From assembly GCA_960531495.1 (NCBI GenBank), contig OY482860.1, forward strand, positions 9,189,710-9,253,709: DNA of 64,000 nucleotides, in the 5' to 3' direction. Every line of letters begins with the position of its first letter. The first letter of the stretch is position 1. This stretch comes from Zeus faber. Its lineage: Eukaryota > Chordata > Actinopteri > Zeiformes > Zeidae. This document shows, piece after piece, positions 42,304-63,780 of this stretch. The position numbers were made by a program, and so were the translations under genes. The notes under the pieces are model-generated. The model saw nothing but the letters and a program-made list of their open reading frames with translations, was not told the DNA's origin and made no database searches.

Positions 42304-42313
42304 GGAATTCCCC
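42304..42313 (-). promoter_or_regulatory. kappaB site 2 in the rel promoter, inverted
   Basis: GGAATTCCCC is the reverse complement of site 1, so the same ten-base sequence occurs on the minus strand 40 bases away (start to start). Confidence 0.65.
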
Positions 42314-42405
42314 GCTGCGAGAGCCGACGGACCCCGGCGTAGAAAACATGACGCTGAGGGTCAACGCTGTCAGTCGTCGTCCTCCGGGTGAAGGGAACGC
42401 GCACC

Positions 42406-52250
<9,845 letters not shown>

Positions 52251-53758
52251 AATGTGACTTTTTAGAGCTTAAAAAAAACCAGCTCCTAGGAAAATGGCAT
52301 ACGGCTGTATAACTGTTGAGCATGCGTTGAGATCCCCTCAGTAGACTTGTTGATCTTGCAAGCCACAGTTAGAGCTTGGTCTTTCAAATACAAATGTACT
52401 ACACTGTGAGTGTCTCTCAGGTGCAGACAGGTTCACTGTCTATATAGTATAGTGGATGGTTTCTGGATCGGTGAAGGGCTGATTTTTTTTTTTGTGGGGG
52501 AGGGGATATTAGTTTCTTTAACTGTGATAGCACTTAAGTTGTATCTGTGCTGTCCATGAGGGAAAACGCTCGGAGCCAGACCCCCACGGCTATGTGCCTT
52601 AATGCTACCACCAGCATAACAAACATCTTTAATGTTTTTACATTTTATAGCTCAGTTGTTTGCGTTTTGTCACTGTGATAGCAGTTACGTATAGACAAAT
52701 CCGGGAAATGGCCAGAAGTGACCGATCTGCCATTACTGCGGTGTGCTGTCACTCATATTAGCACTGTTTTGCATGATAATTTCAGGCATTTTTGCTGTAC
52801 CTCTTCAGCTAAGGTTGTCAAAATTGTTATGCCTAGGACCTGTGCTGTTCATGGCTGCTCCAACAGTAGTGGCAATGCAACTGCAAATATAATAAGAAAA
52901 ATGAATGCTACGCCTTTTCTGCTTGAAGAATGCCCCTCACCTGGGTCATACTCTGCAGAGGTTTCCAGGCCATTCAGATGACCAAGACATTTCATTTGTT
53001 AATTTCTATATACTTTCTCATATCAAATTTAAAATGTAATAAAATTTCTTTCTTGAGAAAGAAATTGTCTATTGATTATGATTCTGGAATTCTGAAAATG
53101 GATGAAATTCTAGGCCCACTACTAAGTGTTTTCCCCCCAGGGTCGATGTAATGAGTAATTTCTGACTAGTGTTTTCACAATTAAATAACATTCACTTAAC
53201 TTGATTTGTCAGTCCACGCCCTTCTCCATTTAGTATAGTGATTCATTACAACTTTGCACACCCCAGCATTGGCGGCCTCAGCAGAGGGCCGAACACATAC
53301 GTAAATCACTTGCTGGATTCGTCTGTAGCTCTGTGTGTTTATATGAATATGTCTGCCGTAGTTGAGAGTCGAGGCAGTAATTGTAAAGGCAATGTAGTGA
53401 AATTTCCATTGAGGAAGTTGGGGAAAGCACAGTCAGCGGAAGCGCTGTGATGTATTTCCTCTGTAATGACTATGTCATACCAGTGATGTGCGCTATTCAG
53501 AGTTCTCAGAGTATAACAATGTAAACATGATGCCTGTATAGCCTACTGTCGGTACCCTATGTCTGTTATTACTATTCAGCTGATGCATTTATGCTTTAAA
53601 TGAAGCATAGTCCCTACTCACCCAGCCAAGCCTCGTTTAGATTTATGAATTTTTCACATATCATCGTCAAGAAAAAGTTAATATTTTAATGAATGCTCTT
53701 TGTAAAGAAGACAATGATAATCTGTAATTTCTGATTTTTTGTACATCATTTTTTTTAT

Positions 53759-53764
53759 AATAAA
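53759..53764 (+). promoter_or_regulatory. Candidate rel polyadenylation signal
   Basis: AATAAA is followed within 30 bases by GT-rich sequence. It would give a 3' UTR of about 1.5 kb. An earlier candidate (AATAAAATTT) lies near 53038. Confidence 0.4.
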
Positions 53765-54497
53765 CAGGAAATATTCCATTGAGTCTGTTCGCATTTATTG
53801 CCACTCTAATACGTTGTGTACACAAACGCAGTATATCTCTATTATTACCAGTTTATGTATACAATGCATACTTCAAATGGGGCCAAAAAACGGGAGCTAC
53901 AGAAAAACTATGGAAGTATAGATACCTTACATCATTACTCTTTCTTTTCTAAAATTCTAACTCCAGCCTTGTGAATACCAATTGCCATTTTCTGGTACCA
54001 GGATATACAAGCAGTGCATCCACAGGACGTCATTACCTGAGAAGGCAGGATGTGTCTGGTTTCTCTCATATTGGGGAACTGAGGTGAAACTCTGCATCTT
54101 GGTTCCTTCCGCTCTTCCACCTCAATCACTGATTTCACCATAACGTACAGGATATAACAACAACAAGAAGCTCAATATGCTTTTACTTTTGATTCATGGG
54201 CACCAACATACTGTATGTGCGTCAACCAGTCTGTCAAGTCCATTTTCTAAATTCATTGGAAATCAAACTCCAGAACTTTAACCAAATCCGGGGTGGATCG
54301 AACATTTCCCCTGTGAGGACAAAAACATGTGTTTAAAAAAAAAATCAATAAATCTTACAAAGATAAATATTTGGTCTGACTGTAAAAAAAGATGAGAAAT
54401 TAAAGTTGCCAAGACCAGGGATCAATGAAGAGTTCTATATTATATAATATTAAATGATATTGTATTATATTGCACTGCAAAATATTAGTTGATTTCC

Positions 54498-54499
<2 letters not shown>

Positions 54500-54541
<42 letters not shown>
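54500..54541. repeat. (TG)n microsatellite
   Basis: About 42 bases of TG, downstream of rel. Confidence 0.95.
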
Positions 54542-54543
<2 letters not shown>

Positions 54544-55746
54544 TTCCTGTGCAGCACATAGGGGCAGGCAGGCAGACACCTCAGTGGGTCTGCATTATTT
54601 TTTCACAGTGTCCTGGAACATGTGCTGTACACGTAGGACCTGTTTAGCCACTTGTTTCCCGTCTCACTCCACCTCTGCTGCTCTGTCTCCACCTCTGCCC
54701 TCCGTCATATAGACCTACCCCTCCTCCCTGCAACCTCAGAAACCTCAGGGCACTTAACTCCAGTCCACACACATTTACCTGTGCTGGAAACTAGGAAGGA
54801 AATAGCAATGAAATACAGTGACTAAATAAGACGGCAGTTCATTCATCCATGTTTACCATCACATTGGTATAGACACACACATTTCCTTTCCCATTTATTT
54901 TGTTTCATGTATTGTGTTATGTTTTGTGTTCATTTGACTTTAATGTGAATTTACAGTACATCAAATTCACAAGACAATTTGTAATTTTGATCAATTGCCA
55001 CATTAGCACAAACTTCATTTTAAATCGATTTATGTTTATTTCTGTCAGGAATGTTAAGAATGCTGGTTGCAATGCTTATGTTAAAATTTCTTAACTGATT
55101 TGTTTTGTTCATATTTAATTATTTATTTTTTCAAACAATCATTCTGTTTTGAACATAGTTCATAATTTATTAACCCCATAGTTCATAATTTATTAACCCC
55201 CTTTCATTTCTTGGTGAATTTATTTTGCTAAGCACTATGCAAACTCTGTCTAAAATAGGTGCTAAATCTATATCAAAGTTAGATATTATCAGAGAATATT
55301 AAAAAAATGTTAACGTTAGAATGACATACAGTACATTAGACTTTTTTTTTTTTTTTAAACAGAGATATGTCTGAATGTGTGCCACTGAGCCAAACCCTCA
55401 GAATGAAACAAGGGCAAACTTTCATCCTTCGAATGCAATTTACCTGTTCCTGCCAATTACAAACTTCCTGGAGCACATTTTAATTATAGCTATTGTCTCC
55501 TTGTCTTGAGCTGGTGCAGTTACCTCATTCAAGACTCAACTCATGTTTAAGAGCAGGGAAAGTCCCGTCAACAGAATACTGTGAATGTTTGACCAGAACA
55601 GTGTGTACTCCCCCAGGGTCTGAATTGGAAGGTGTGTGGCTTGGACACTTCACTGAGATAGTCCAGCGGTGATACTCAGCTTAGTATTAACACTGATAAT
55701 TAACTCAATGTTACTAAAGTATTAACTTAATACTTAACCTAAACCC

Positions 55747-55769
55747 CAACCCTAACCCTAACCCTACCC
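55747..55769. repeat. Short interstitial telomere-like repeat, CCCTAA sense
   Basis: Three to four AACCCT units in a row, preceded by degenerate units. Confidence 0.8.
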
Positions 55770-56277
55770 GTATACCTGAACTTAACTATTTCTAATTTTA
55801 CCAAATACCAAATTAACTCAATCCATCCTTGATCCAACAGTAATATGGTCCAACCTTATGAGTTTTTTTTGTTTTTTTTTTTCATCAAACTTTAACTCAA
55901 TCTTTCTTGCTTTCCAAACTTTACTTGGTGGACAGTTACCAAAAAGTGCTCAACTGTGGTAAAAACCTTTTTCATTTCCCCTGTGATGCAATGGCTTTAT
56001 TTCAGTTCCCTTTTAGACATTTCCAGCCATGCAGAAGAATGGCAACATACATTAAGCCCCGACACACACACACACACACACACACACGCACGTGCATATG
56101 AAACACAACACAACACAACAAATACAAACACAAAGAGAAATCAATGTCAGTGAAGAGTATCAAGTCGATACAGCATGCTTCCCAGCAAAAAAACATTATC
56201 AAATATTAGGAACCCTGGAATTCTGTGAGGAATTCTGCCTTCTTATCAGGCCAGTTTACCTGGTCATGGGGGTACAT

Positions 56278-56520
56278 TGTTCCAACAGCCCATTATTACG
56301 AAACCCAAAATCCAAAAAATGTCCCGATGGACATTGGCATGGACGACACCCTCACCATCTCTAAACTTCTACCTAAACTTAACCATCTCTAAGCTCATAC
56401 AAAACTGAACCTCAAAACTAAACTTCATAATCTCTAGCATATACCTAAACTTCACCCTATCTAACCAGATATTTTTTGGACTATTAGGGCTCCGGAGTAA
56501 TGGGCCGTCGGAATAATGGG
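56278..56520. mobile_element. Foldback/MITE-like repeat
   Basis: ACAGCCCATTATTACGAAACC near 56286 and the reverse complement of the right end (ACGGCCCATTACTCCGGAGC) align, and both continue into TCCAAAAAAT. The arms are about 45 bases and moderately diverged. No coding capacity is seen. Confidence 0.5.
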
Positions 56521-56883
56521 CAGGCAACGTCATGGGAACTGAAATATTAGTGAGATTAGGTCTGAGAGTGACGAGGGGAAAGGTAGAGAATGTTCAATCT
56601 GTTTTTTTCCGGCACTCATAAAATGTATATCTTTATTTCCACCTTCACCCAGCGACCGATTCACCTGAGCACTGTCAAAAAATATCACAGCACAAGATCA
56701 TTTCAGCGTGGCTGTCAAGTGAGGATTTCACATGCATTGATGTCATATCTTATTAGGACTCCTTGTTACGGGGTGTGTGCATATAGGCTTACCACACAAA
56801 CCTTAAATATCAGGACCCGCAGAGAGCCCCCACACGGAACGCATCACAGGCGAGCTCTCCGCATCCCAAGCCTGTTTTAGTGT

Positions 56884-56901
56884 GGGTTAGGGTTAGGGTT
56901 T
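56884..56901. repeat. Short interstitial telomere-like repeat, TTAGGG sense
   Basis: GGGTTAGGGTTAGGGTTT: three units in the orientation opposite to the copy at 55747. Confidence 0.8.
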
Positions 56902-57074
56902 GTGTGAGGGTTTAGTGTGCGATGCCAGCGCTGTCGTCTCGTCACTCTCGTGTCACGCCTACTGAACACCGTCATCGCCGTGACATCACCAGCGAGGCAC
57001 ATTGCCATCCTCGCACACAAACTCCCACACGCACAGGACTGACATCACAGGTCGCCTCTTCAAACCACACGGTC

Positions 57075-57109
57075 ACACACACCTCTCACACGCTGTGAGA
57101 GGTGTGTGT
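57075..57109. other. Perfect 16-bp hairpin with three-base loop
   Basis: ACACACACCTCTCACA (57075-57090), then CGC, then its exact reverse complement (57094-57109). It lies in unassigned DNA between rel and pex13. Confidence 0.85.
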
Positions 57110-58562
57110 TGAAGTTGTGTGTGTCTCTGTGTGTGCGTGTGTGTAGGGGTTCTACCTCTGAAACAAGCGTCACGAGTCCCCACGTACAGACCTTTGCCAC
57201 GACATTTTCTGACGTATCACAGATTGTGGATCACATGGAAAATTGTCATGCATTGACCATGGGCATTAACTCTGACAGGTTAAAATTGAGTTCACGCCAC
57301 GTACATACAGCTGTCCATGCGATAAAACAAATGAATCTCAATTCAACCTAAATTGTCAGGGTTGCCAACTGGGTTGCTCAGAGAAAGATATATCATTATT
57401 TCGCTGTTACTTTGGTTGTTTGCACGGCCAGTTATTTAAGACAAGAGTGATAAATGTATTACAAAGGAGACACATTTCAACGCATCGAAACGCAACTTGA
57501 AATCCCTAAAACCACGTGTAACAGTACAACACAGAGAGCTTTGATAAGAAAAGCACCAAAACCACACAACACAAAAACAACAACTAATGTAATTTCAGTC
57601 AAAGACACTAACAGGAACAACAGGTAGTGTTACAGTAGATGTCCTATTTGAGGAGTATTAAGTACTTTTGTGCGCCCTGGCTTTTCTATTAGTATTGATT
57701 TCTATTTAGCACCATGACAAAAAGAAGGGTAAGGGGTTTAACTGTCGGGACATATCAATATAAATGCTATGTAACTGAACGGAGCAGTTTTAGGTTTTTT
57801 TTTTTAATTTTTTTAACTTGGGCACAGCTGATGAATGAAGCACGCAGAGGTTGTGCTGGAGAAATGTCGGTGCCGGTTGTTGGAAACAAAGGAGCAACCG
57901 ATACCAAAAACAACACCCGAGCAGCCTGGAAAAAAAAAACAAAACCCGACGCGAGCGTGTTCGTCGGTGGACGAGACGCGACAGCAGCTGTTGACCCTCC
58001 CCCCCCAAAAAAATAAATAAGTAAAAAGGAACCTCGGAAGCGTTCCACGATGCGGAACATTTCGTTTGTTTTGACACGAAGACGCTCGAGCAAAACGAAA
58101 TCGCAACAGCGTTTGGATGAAAAGGAGACTTACGTTTGACAGCAGGGAGGGGGGGGGGGGGGGGGGTGGAACTGTGTCTCCCTCTGCTGGACAAATGATT
58201 AACACGTCAACACGCAACTCGCTTCATGGCGATGGGTCCAGACTAAATGAATCGATGTTGAGGACATTTAGACGTTTTTTCGACAGGACAAAATACAAAA
58301 GGAGAGTACAAAAAACAACAACAACAACAACAACAACATTATATCGTTGCGATGAAATCCAGTACACATCTAAAAGGGCAACGCTTGTGAATCGGTAACC
58401 GATCATCGACATGGAGTTAAATCGCGCCTTCTGGGTGGATGGCTTTCGTCTGGCGGCCGAAAACGGGCGTGGAGTGTCGCGCCGCGTGAGTGACGGGAGA
58501 CAGGGTTTCGACGTCCGGCTCGTTAATAGTAAACGTTTGGAGCCTTTGTTTTTGTTTTAACG

Positions 58563-61500
58563 ATGGCTTCTCAGCCTCCACCTAAACCCTGGGAGAGGAG
58601 AATCCCCGGTGCGATGAGTGCCCCTGTAAACTACCGGTAAACATGTTACCTCGCTGTGCTGTGACTCGACAATGTCTTCGTCCGGTGCTATTGTATGCTA
58701 TGCGCTGTTGACTTTAGCTTCGCGAGCCGCCGCAGAGGCCCCAACACAACAAAACCTGTTGTTTTATGCCAGGACGTTTATGATGAGCTTATTTTTATGA
58801 AAATCTCCAAGGCAGAAGTGTGTCAAACAGACGGATTTCTAGCAATAGTGCTGCGAAACATACGGCCAGGTTGTCTGCAGGTCCTTAAAAATCAGCCATG
58901 CACTAGTCTCCTATTTCTGAGTCCTTGATTTTAAGATGAACAACTAACACATTTGATTCTACTCATCCGTACATTTATTCTGGTCCGAATTAGTTAGCTT
59001 CATAGTCATTCACGTTTCCGATGTTACAAAACCTCTGAATGTAATGTTTACCTTTGTAATACGTACCTGCTGCACTTTCCTGTTCCCAGATAAATAGAAT
59101 CCTTATGCTATTTACCGACCTGCATTTCTATGGAGAAAGTATTGGTTAGATTTATTCCAGGACCTAATCCCTTACCTGTCTGTCTGACTTGAAGCAAAGT
59201 GTTCTGATAATAGCTCATAGAATGAATTATCTATGCATCACAATCTATGAGATAAAAAGTTCCAAACTAGCCATACGGTGTGTGTTTACAACATCGGAAT
59301 TTTGCCGTGTTTGTTTCTTGCCATTATATAAACAAATGCTAAATGAGATGGTGAAGTAAGTCAAATAAAGCGTTTATTGACCTTTCTCACTGAAATAAAC
59401 ATGTACAACATGTTCCTGTTGTATGACTTGATCTTCTTCTCTAAAACACATATTAAATCATGTTGACACACCTCAACAGGTCTACAGACTTTGGTCTAGC
59501 CAGCCGTCCGTCCACTTCTGCAGGTCTTCCTGTCCTGACCAGGATGGTGCCTCCAGTGCCCCCTCGTTCGGTCCAGCAGCAGTCTTACCGTCCATCCTAC
59601 AGCACCTTCGGCTCCTCTTACAGCCCCTATGGGAGCTCCATCTATGGGGGGTACAGCCCCTACAGCTATGGCGGATCCTACGGCGCGGGAAGCTACGGCC
59701 GCCTCCCCGCCTTGGAGGATGTGGCCCCCAGCCGGTTCGTCCAGCAAGCGGAAGAGAGCAGCCGCGGTGCCTTCCAGTCCATCGAGAGCATCGTCCAGGC
59801 CTTCAGCTCGGTCAGCATGATGCTGGACGCCACCTTCTCTGCCGTCTACAACAGCTTCCGTGCCGTTCTGGACGTGGCCAACCACCTGACGCGGTTGCGG
59901 GCGCACTTCACCCGTGTGTTGTCTGCATTTGCGCTGGTACGCACGTTGCGCTACCTGTACAGGCGGGTGCAGCGGCTGCTAGGGCTGCGGGCGGATGCCG
60001 AGGTGGAGGACTTGTGGACGGACAGTGCTAATGAAGCCCTCGCTACTGGGGGACCCCGAGGGTTCGGGACAGAGGAGCCGAGGTCCGGATCATGGCCGAT
60101 CTTCCTGTTTCTGGCAGTAGTCCTCGGGGGACCCTACCTGATCTGGAAGCTGCTGAGTTCCGCTGCGGGGCCAGAAGAAAGTGGTGAGGCCTTTTCTAAT
60201 GTTTGTGTTACTGAGTGTCAAATGCATGTACAGTATGTCTGTAAATTTACAAACATGACCATTTTGCATTTGTACTGCTGTTTTGAGTTCAGAGACTGGT
60301 TCCAAAATGATCTGCTTTTTGAAATAAGGACTATTTAAGGCTATTGTTTTCTTCTAACAGGAACAAATAAAAAAATCCTGTCTCACAAATGTACTGTATT
60401 AGAATCAGTTTATTACGCCAAGTGTATTTTCAAATATGAGGAATTTCATTGCTGAACAGACAATTGGCATAAAAGCTGAAGTCTCAAAAAACAAAACGAG
60501 CATCGCCAAATACCAAACAAAAATCGCCAAATATACAATAATATAACAAACAAAGTTACTTGTAAACCGTAATTTGTAAATATGCAAAAACGATCTGTGT
60601 ATATACAGGAAACAAAGCGATGTCCTGACTTGCATCACTTTGTACACTGTACTGTAAAGTCTAATCACTGAAACGTGAACATAAAATGACTAAAATGAAA
60701 GTGTATCACCAAAGGAAACTGATGTAATGGACAATTGTAATGTTGGTAATCCTTCTCAACAGAATGAATATTTTGAACTGAACATTTCTTTGCTTTTCCT
60801 TAATTAGCCACTAACTGGGCGAGTGGCGAGGATGACCACGTCGTGGCCAGAGCAGAGTATGACTTCTCCGCTGCGTCTGACGAGGAGATTTCTCTACATG
60901 CGGGAGACATGATCAATCTGGCACCCAAAGGTGAGCGCTCTTGGCTGACATTGAGTATCGAGTATTTAAAACCTTTGTGGTATTGATGCCAAATTTTGAC
61001 TCCAAGGTAGTTGATCTCTTGAGGGTTAGTGAGCCAAAATTATAACCGAAGGTTCATACAGGACATGACAAACATTACATGTTGTAGCCATTGTATTATA
61101 TGTTGTCCACTGTGGTACAGTGATTTGTGACTGTATGCTGTCAACAGCAGCACAGTAAAGCTCCTGAATGCAGAATCTCCTATTTCACAGACAAAAAAAT
61201 GAACTATTTCAGAGCTTAACATTATGAATTACATTTTGCAGTAATTCAAATTGATAATTATTTTTTTATTAACATATTCCTTTTTTAACATTTATTTTCA
61301 AAATATGAATAATAAAAATTGTGACAGATCAAATATTGTGACAGATCTACCGGTCACAATGAAGTACAATCTTATCTTATTTCACTTTTGCCTCCATCAA
61401 GGCGGATATGCATGATGAGTGGGCAGTAGGGCTTTGTCGAGAGATGGCTCTTCTGCAATAGGTAGACATACGGAACATTATTACTCAAGCTTGTATAATG

Positions 61501-62032
61501 ATAGGGCTTTAAAATGAAAAATAGATAATTGAGACCCTAGTGGACGGCCCACTCACCAACAGTTACAGTAATTGAAAAACATATGACAATGCTGCAAGTC
61601 TCCTGTGTTCACAGAAAAAGCTCATATTTATTAATATTCTTCCGGTTTTTAGATCAACAACCCCGGGTGCGTGGCTGGCTCCTGGCCAGCGGCGATGGCC
61701 AGACGTCCGGCTTGGTCCCGGCCAACTATGTCAAGGTCCTCGGGAAGAGGAGAGGCCGCAAGCACACAGAGCTGGAGAGGCTCAGCCAGGCAGCGCAGGG
61801 GAACCCGCCGGTTCCCCAAAAGGCCCCGTCCACGGTCCCGCCACAAGTCTTGCCCCCAGGCTTCAACCTGGACTTGGGTTCGGCCCAGATCTCCCGCCCC
61901 ACCCCGGAGGAGCTCTTGGAGTCGCTCTACAGAGAAACGCCCATGGGCGACGTTGGCCTGGGAACACCGGATTCCAGGATGCCTCCCGGCACCAGCACCG
62001 TGCTGGAGATCCCCGAAAAGTTGGACCTGTGA
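58563..62032 (+). CDS. pex13: Peroxisomal membrane protein PEX13, 4 exons
   Basis: PEX13 forms the docking and translocation complex of the peroxisomal membrane with PEX14 and binds the import receptor PEX5. Exons: 58563-58636, 59480-60183, 60808-60930, 61653-62032. They total 1281 bases (426 residues; human 403). The N terminus MASQPPPKPWERR matches the family. A Tyr/Gly-rich stretch (SYSPYGSSIYGGYSPYSYGG) follows. The conserved core is RFVQQAEESSRGAFQSIESI. A membrane segment, WPIFLFLAVVLGGPYLIWKL, lies at about 230-249. A C-terminal SH3 domain at about 271-335 (ARAEYDFSA, GDMINLAPK, RGWLLAS, GLVPANYVKVLGK) is split by intron 3. The tail after the SH3 domain is longer than in human and Pro-rich. 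All introns are GT-AG. Confidence 0.97.
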
Positions 62033-62217
62033 GGTCGAACCGGGTCTTGGATGTAAACACGTCTGTACCTGCACCCCTGCTCCCTGAGAGGACAGCGAAA
62101 CAATCAACATAACACAACTTATCCAAGAATACGGTTCGATAGACTCAGTTCAGTCAGAATGTTCTCAGAACACAGAGTTTCTCTCTTACAAGGTTCTGCT
62201 TAAAACACAAGGTCATT

Positions 62218-62299
<82 letters not shown>

Positions 62300-63630
62300 T
62301 GGTCAACGGTTGTGTTATTTAATATTTTTATTGTTTAGTTAATTGATTTCACTCCTCATAATAAATTGGCAATGACATGGAGTGATCAGATGTTTACAGA
62401 ATAATAGTGAATGATATCGGTCTGTGTGTCCTTCAAACCAACACCTGCATTCACGTTTAGATTTTAGTTTTCGCTTGCCAAGCGAACTGGGAATGCACGA
62501 CTTTACAATTACCACGGCTAAACATTTTGCACATTTCAGCTGTTCTCTGACATGAAGATAATGTAATTATGTATATGCAAATATAATTATTTTGAAAATA
62601 AATATTTTCAAAAACGTATACTTTGTCCAGTGGTTGATATATTTGTATAATTAACTCTGCCCTGTCCCACACATAAGCCAGATGGTTTATCCAAAAAAAA
62701 ACCTGTTAAATTATTTAACAGTGTCTGAGAAAGGTCATACAATGATAATATATTATTCAGACGTTGTGCCGGTTTTTGTCAGAGGCGGTATCTCCGGTCG
62801 GGACAGATGAGGCGAAAAGGCCGCAGTAACCACGGCAACGAGGACGCTTCTTCGCCTGCTGCACTGCGACACCAGGATGCTGCGGTCACCGGCGCCGAGC
62901 AGCCGCTCTGTCCGAACACCGCTCCGCACCCGGCTGGTTTAACGCTTCCCTCCGGCCGGCCACGCTCCCCTGCCGGGACAGTCCCTCCGCCCGTGCTTAG
63001 CTTCGCACTGCCGCCGTACGAGAGGCTTCACAAGCCGGTGGCTGGTTAGCGTTAGCCACGGCTAGCTGCTTAGCGTTAGCACCGGCTAGCTGCGGCAGTG
63101 CCCCGCCAGCAGCATCCAAACAATGCCGGAAAATACGCATTAGCTTCAAGGACGAGTGGGATTTATCGGACAACAGATAAGTATGCAAACAGTTTAGTGC
63201 TTTTATGATTACAGTTTTATGTTCACTTTACTGAGTTAATATATTTTTATTGGCTGGGCCTGTGTACAAAGTACTACATCAGCTTTACACCTGATGTGCA
63301 ACCCAAACATAGCAGTAATAATAATACATGGTAACATAGTGTAATTGTCGATTTACTGATGTACTTGGGGAAATTCTGCTCGTAATATGAAACATGTTGT
63401 GCACATTTAAGAGAAAAACATGTACAGACGTCGGGGCAGCAAAACAAGACACAAAAGATAACGCAAATCACAGAATACATCATCAGCTTCAGTTCAAAGC
63501 CAGTCAGTACAACTGGGTTACAACGGTCCATTCCGTCCATGTCGCTGTTGTTTTCCTTCTATTTTCATCTCTTCAGTCGCGCCCGTCCTTCCTCCCTCTC
63601 ATTCACCGGGACACTCCTTCCTCCCCAGAG
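62033..63630. other. pex13 3' UTR, microsatellite and CpG-rich sanbr promoter
   Basis: AATAAA signals at 62360 and about 62595 could end pex13. A TG run occupies 62219-62298. From about 62770 to 63120 the sequence is CpG-rich and probably holds the promoter and untranslated first exon of sanbr; I could not fix its donor. Two tandem 24-base units beginning TTAGCGTTAGC lie at 63046-63093. Confidence 0.6.
62219..62298. repeat. (TG)n microsatellite
   Basis: About 80 bases of TG in the pex13 3' region. Confidence 0.95.
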
Positions 63631-63780
63631 ATGAGTCGCTTCTGCTCGGACAACAACAACTTCCCGTTCGACAACAGCGTCCTGGTGCTGGACGTGGTGC
63701 TGGGCTCCCTCTGGGCAGCGACGCCGCCCATCGACTGGGACCGTGTGGCCGAGCTGGTCCCGGGCTTCACTCCCACGGAG
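63631..63780 (+). CDS. sanbr: SANBR (KIAA1841), first coding exon only; gene continues beyond the window
   Basis: The exon reads MSRFCSDNNNFPFDNSVLVL, then DVVLGSLWAATPPIDW, DRVAELVPGFTPTE, and ends at a GTGACC donor (63781). This matches the start of the SANT- and BTB-domain protein KIAA1841/SANBR: the NNFPYDNSVLMLD-type start and the VPGFTPKE-type SANT motif. An acceptor (CTCCCCAG) lies three bases before the ATG, so the 5' UTR is split. In mammals SANBR binds DNA and restrains class switch recombination, according to published mouse work as I remember it. The position next to pex13 matches human PEX13-KIAA1841. The donor is weak, but the frame beyond it loses similarity. Confidence 0.82.

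Larger units (their letters stand above)
41745..42405. promoter_or_regulatory. Shared divergent promoter region of drc7 and rel
   Basis: Only 661 bases separate the two start codons, which point away from each other. The rel-proximal half is GC- and CpG-rich, with GC boxes (GGGGGCGGGGCC at about 42248-42260), inverted CCAAT boxes (ATTGG at about 42117 and 42222), a perfect CRE and two kappaB sites. No TATA box is evident. Confidence 0.7.
52251..58562. other. rel 3' UTR and gene-poor region before pex13
   Basis: No complete gene was recognised; in particular, PUS10, which lies between REL and PEX13 in human, is absent. The rel 3' UTR probably runs to about 53780. Further right are a TG run (54500-54541), telomere-like repeats, a foldback repeat (56278-56520), a hairpin (57075-57109), an 18-base G run near 58150 and an AAC run (about 58313-58337). 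The last 150 bases are CpG-rich and should hold the pex13 promoter. Confidence 0.6.

Noticed and set aside
52835-52890. MPRTCAVHGCSN peptide resembling the start of a THAP zinc finger
   Set aside because: Only the first two cysteines fit. The required later residues and the AVPTF-type box are absent, and it lies in the rel 3' region. At most it is a transposase relic.
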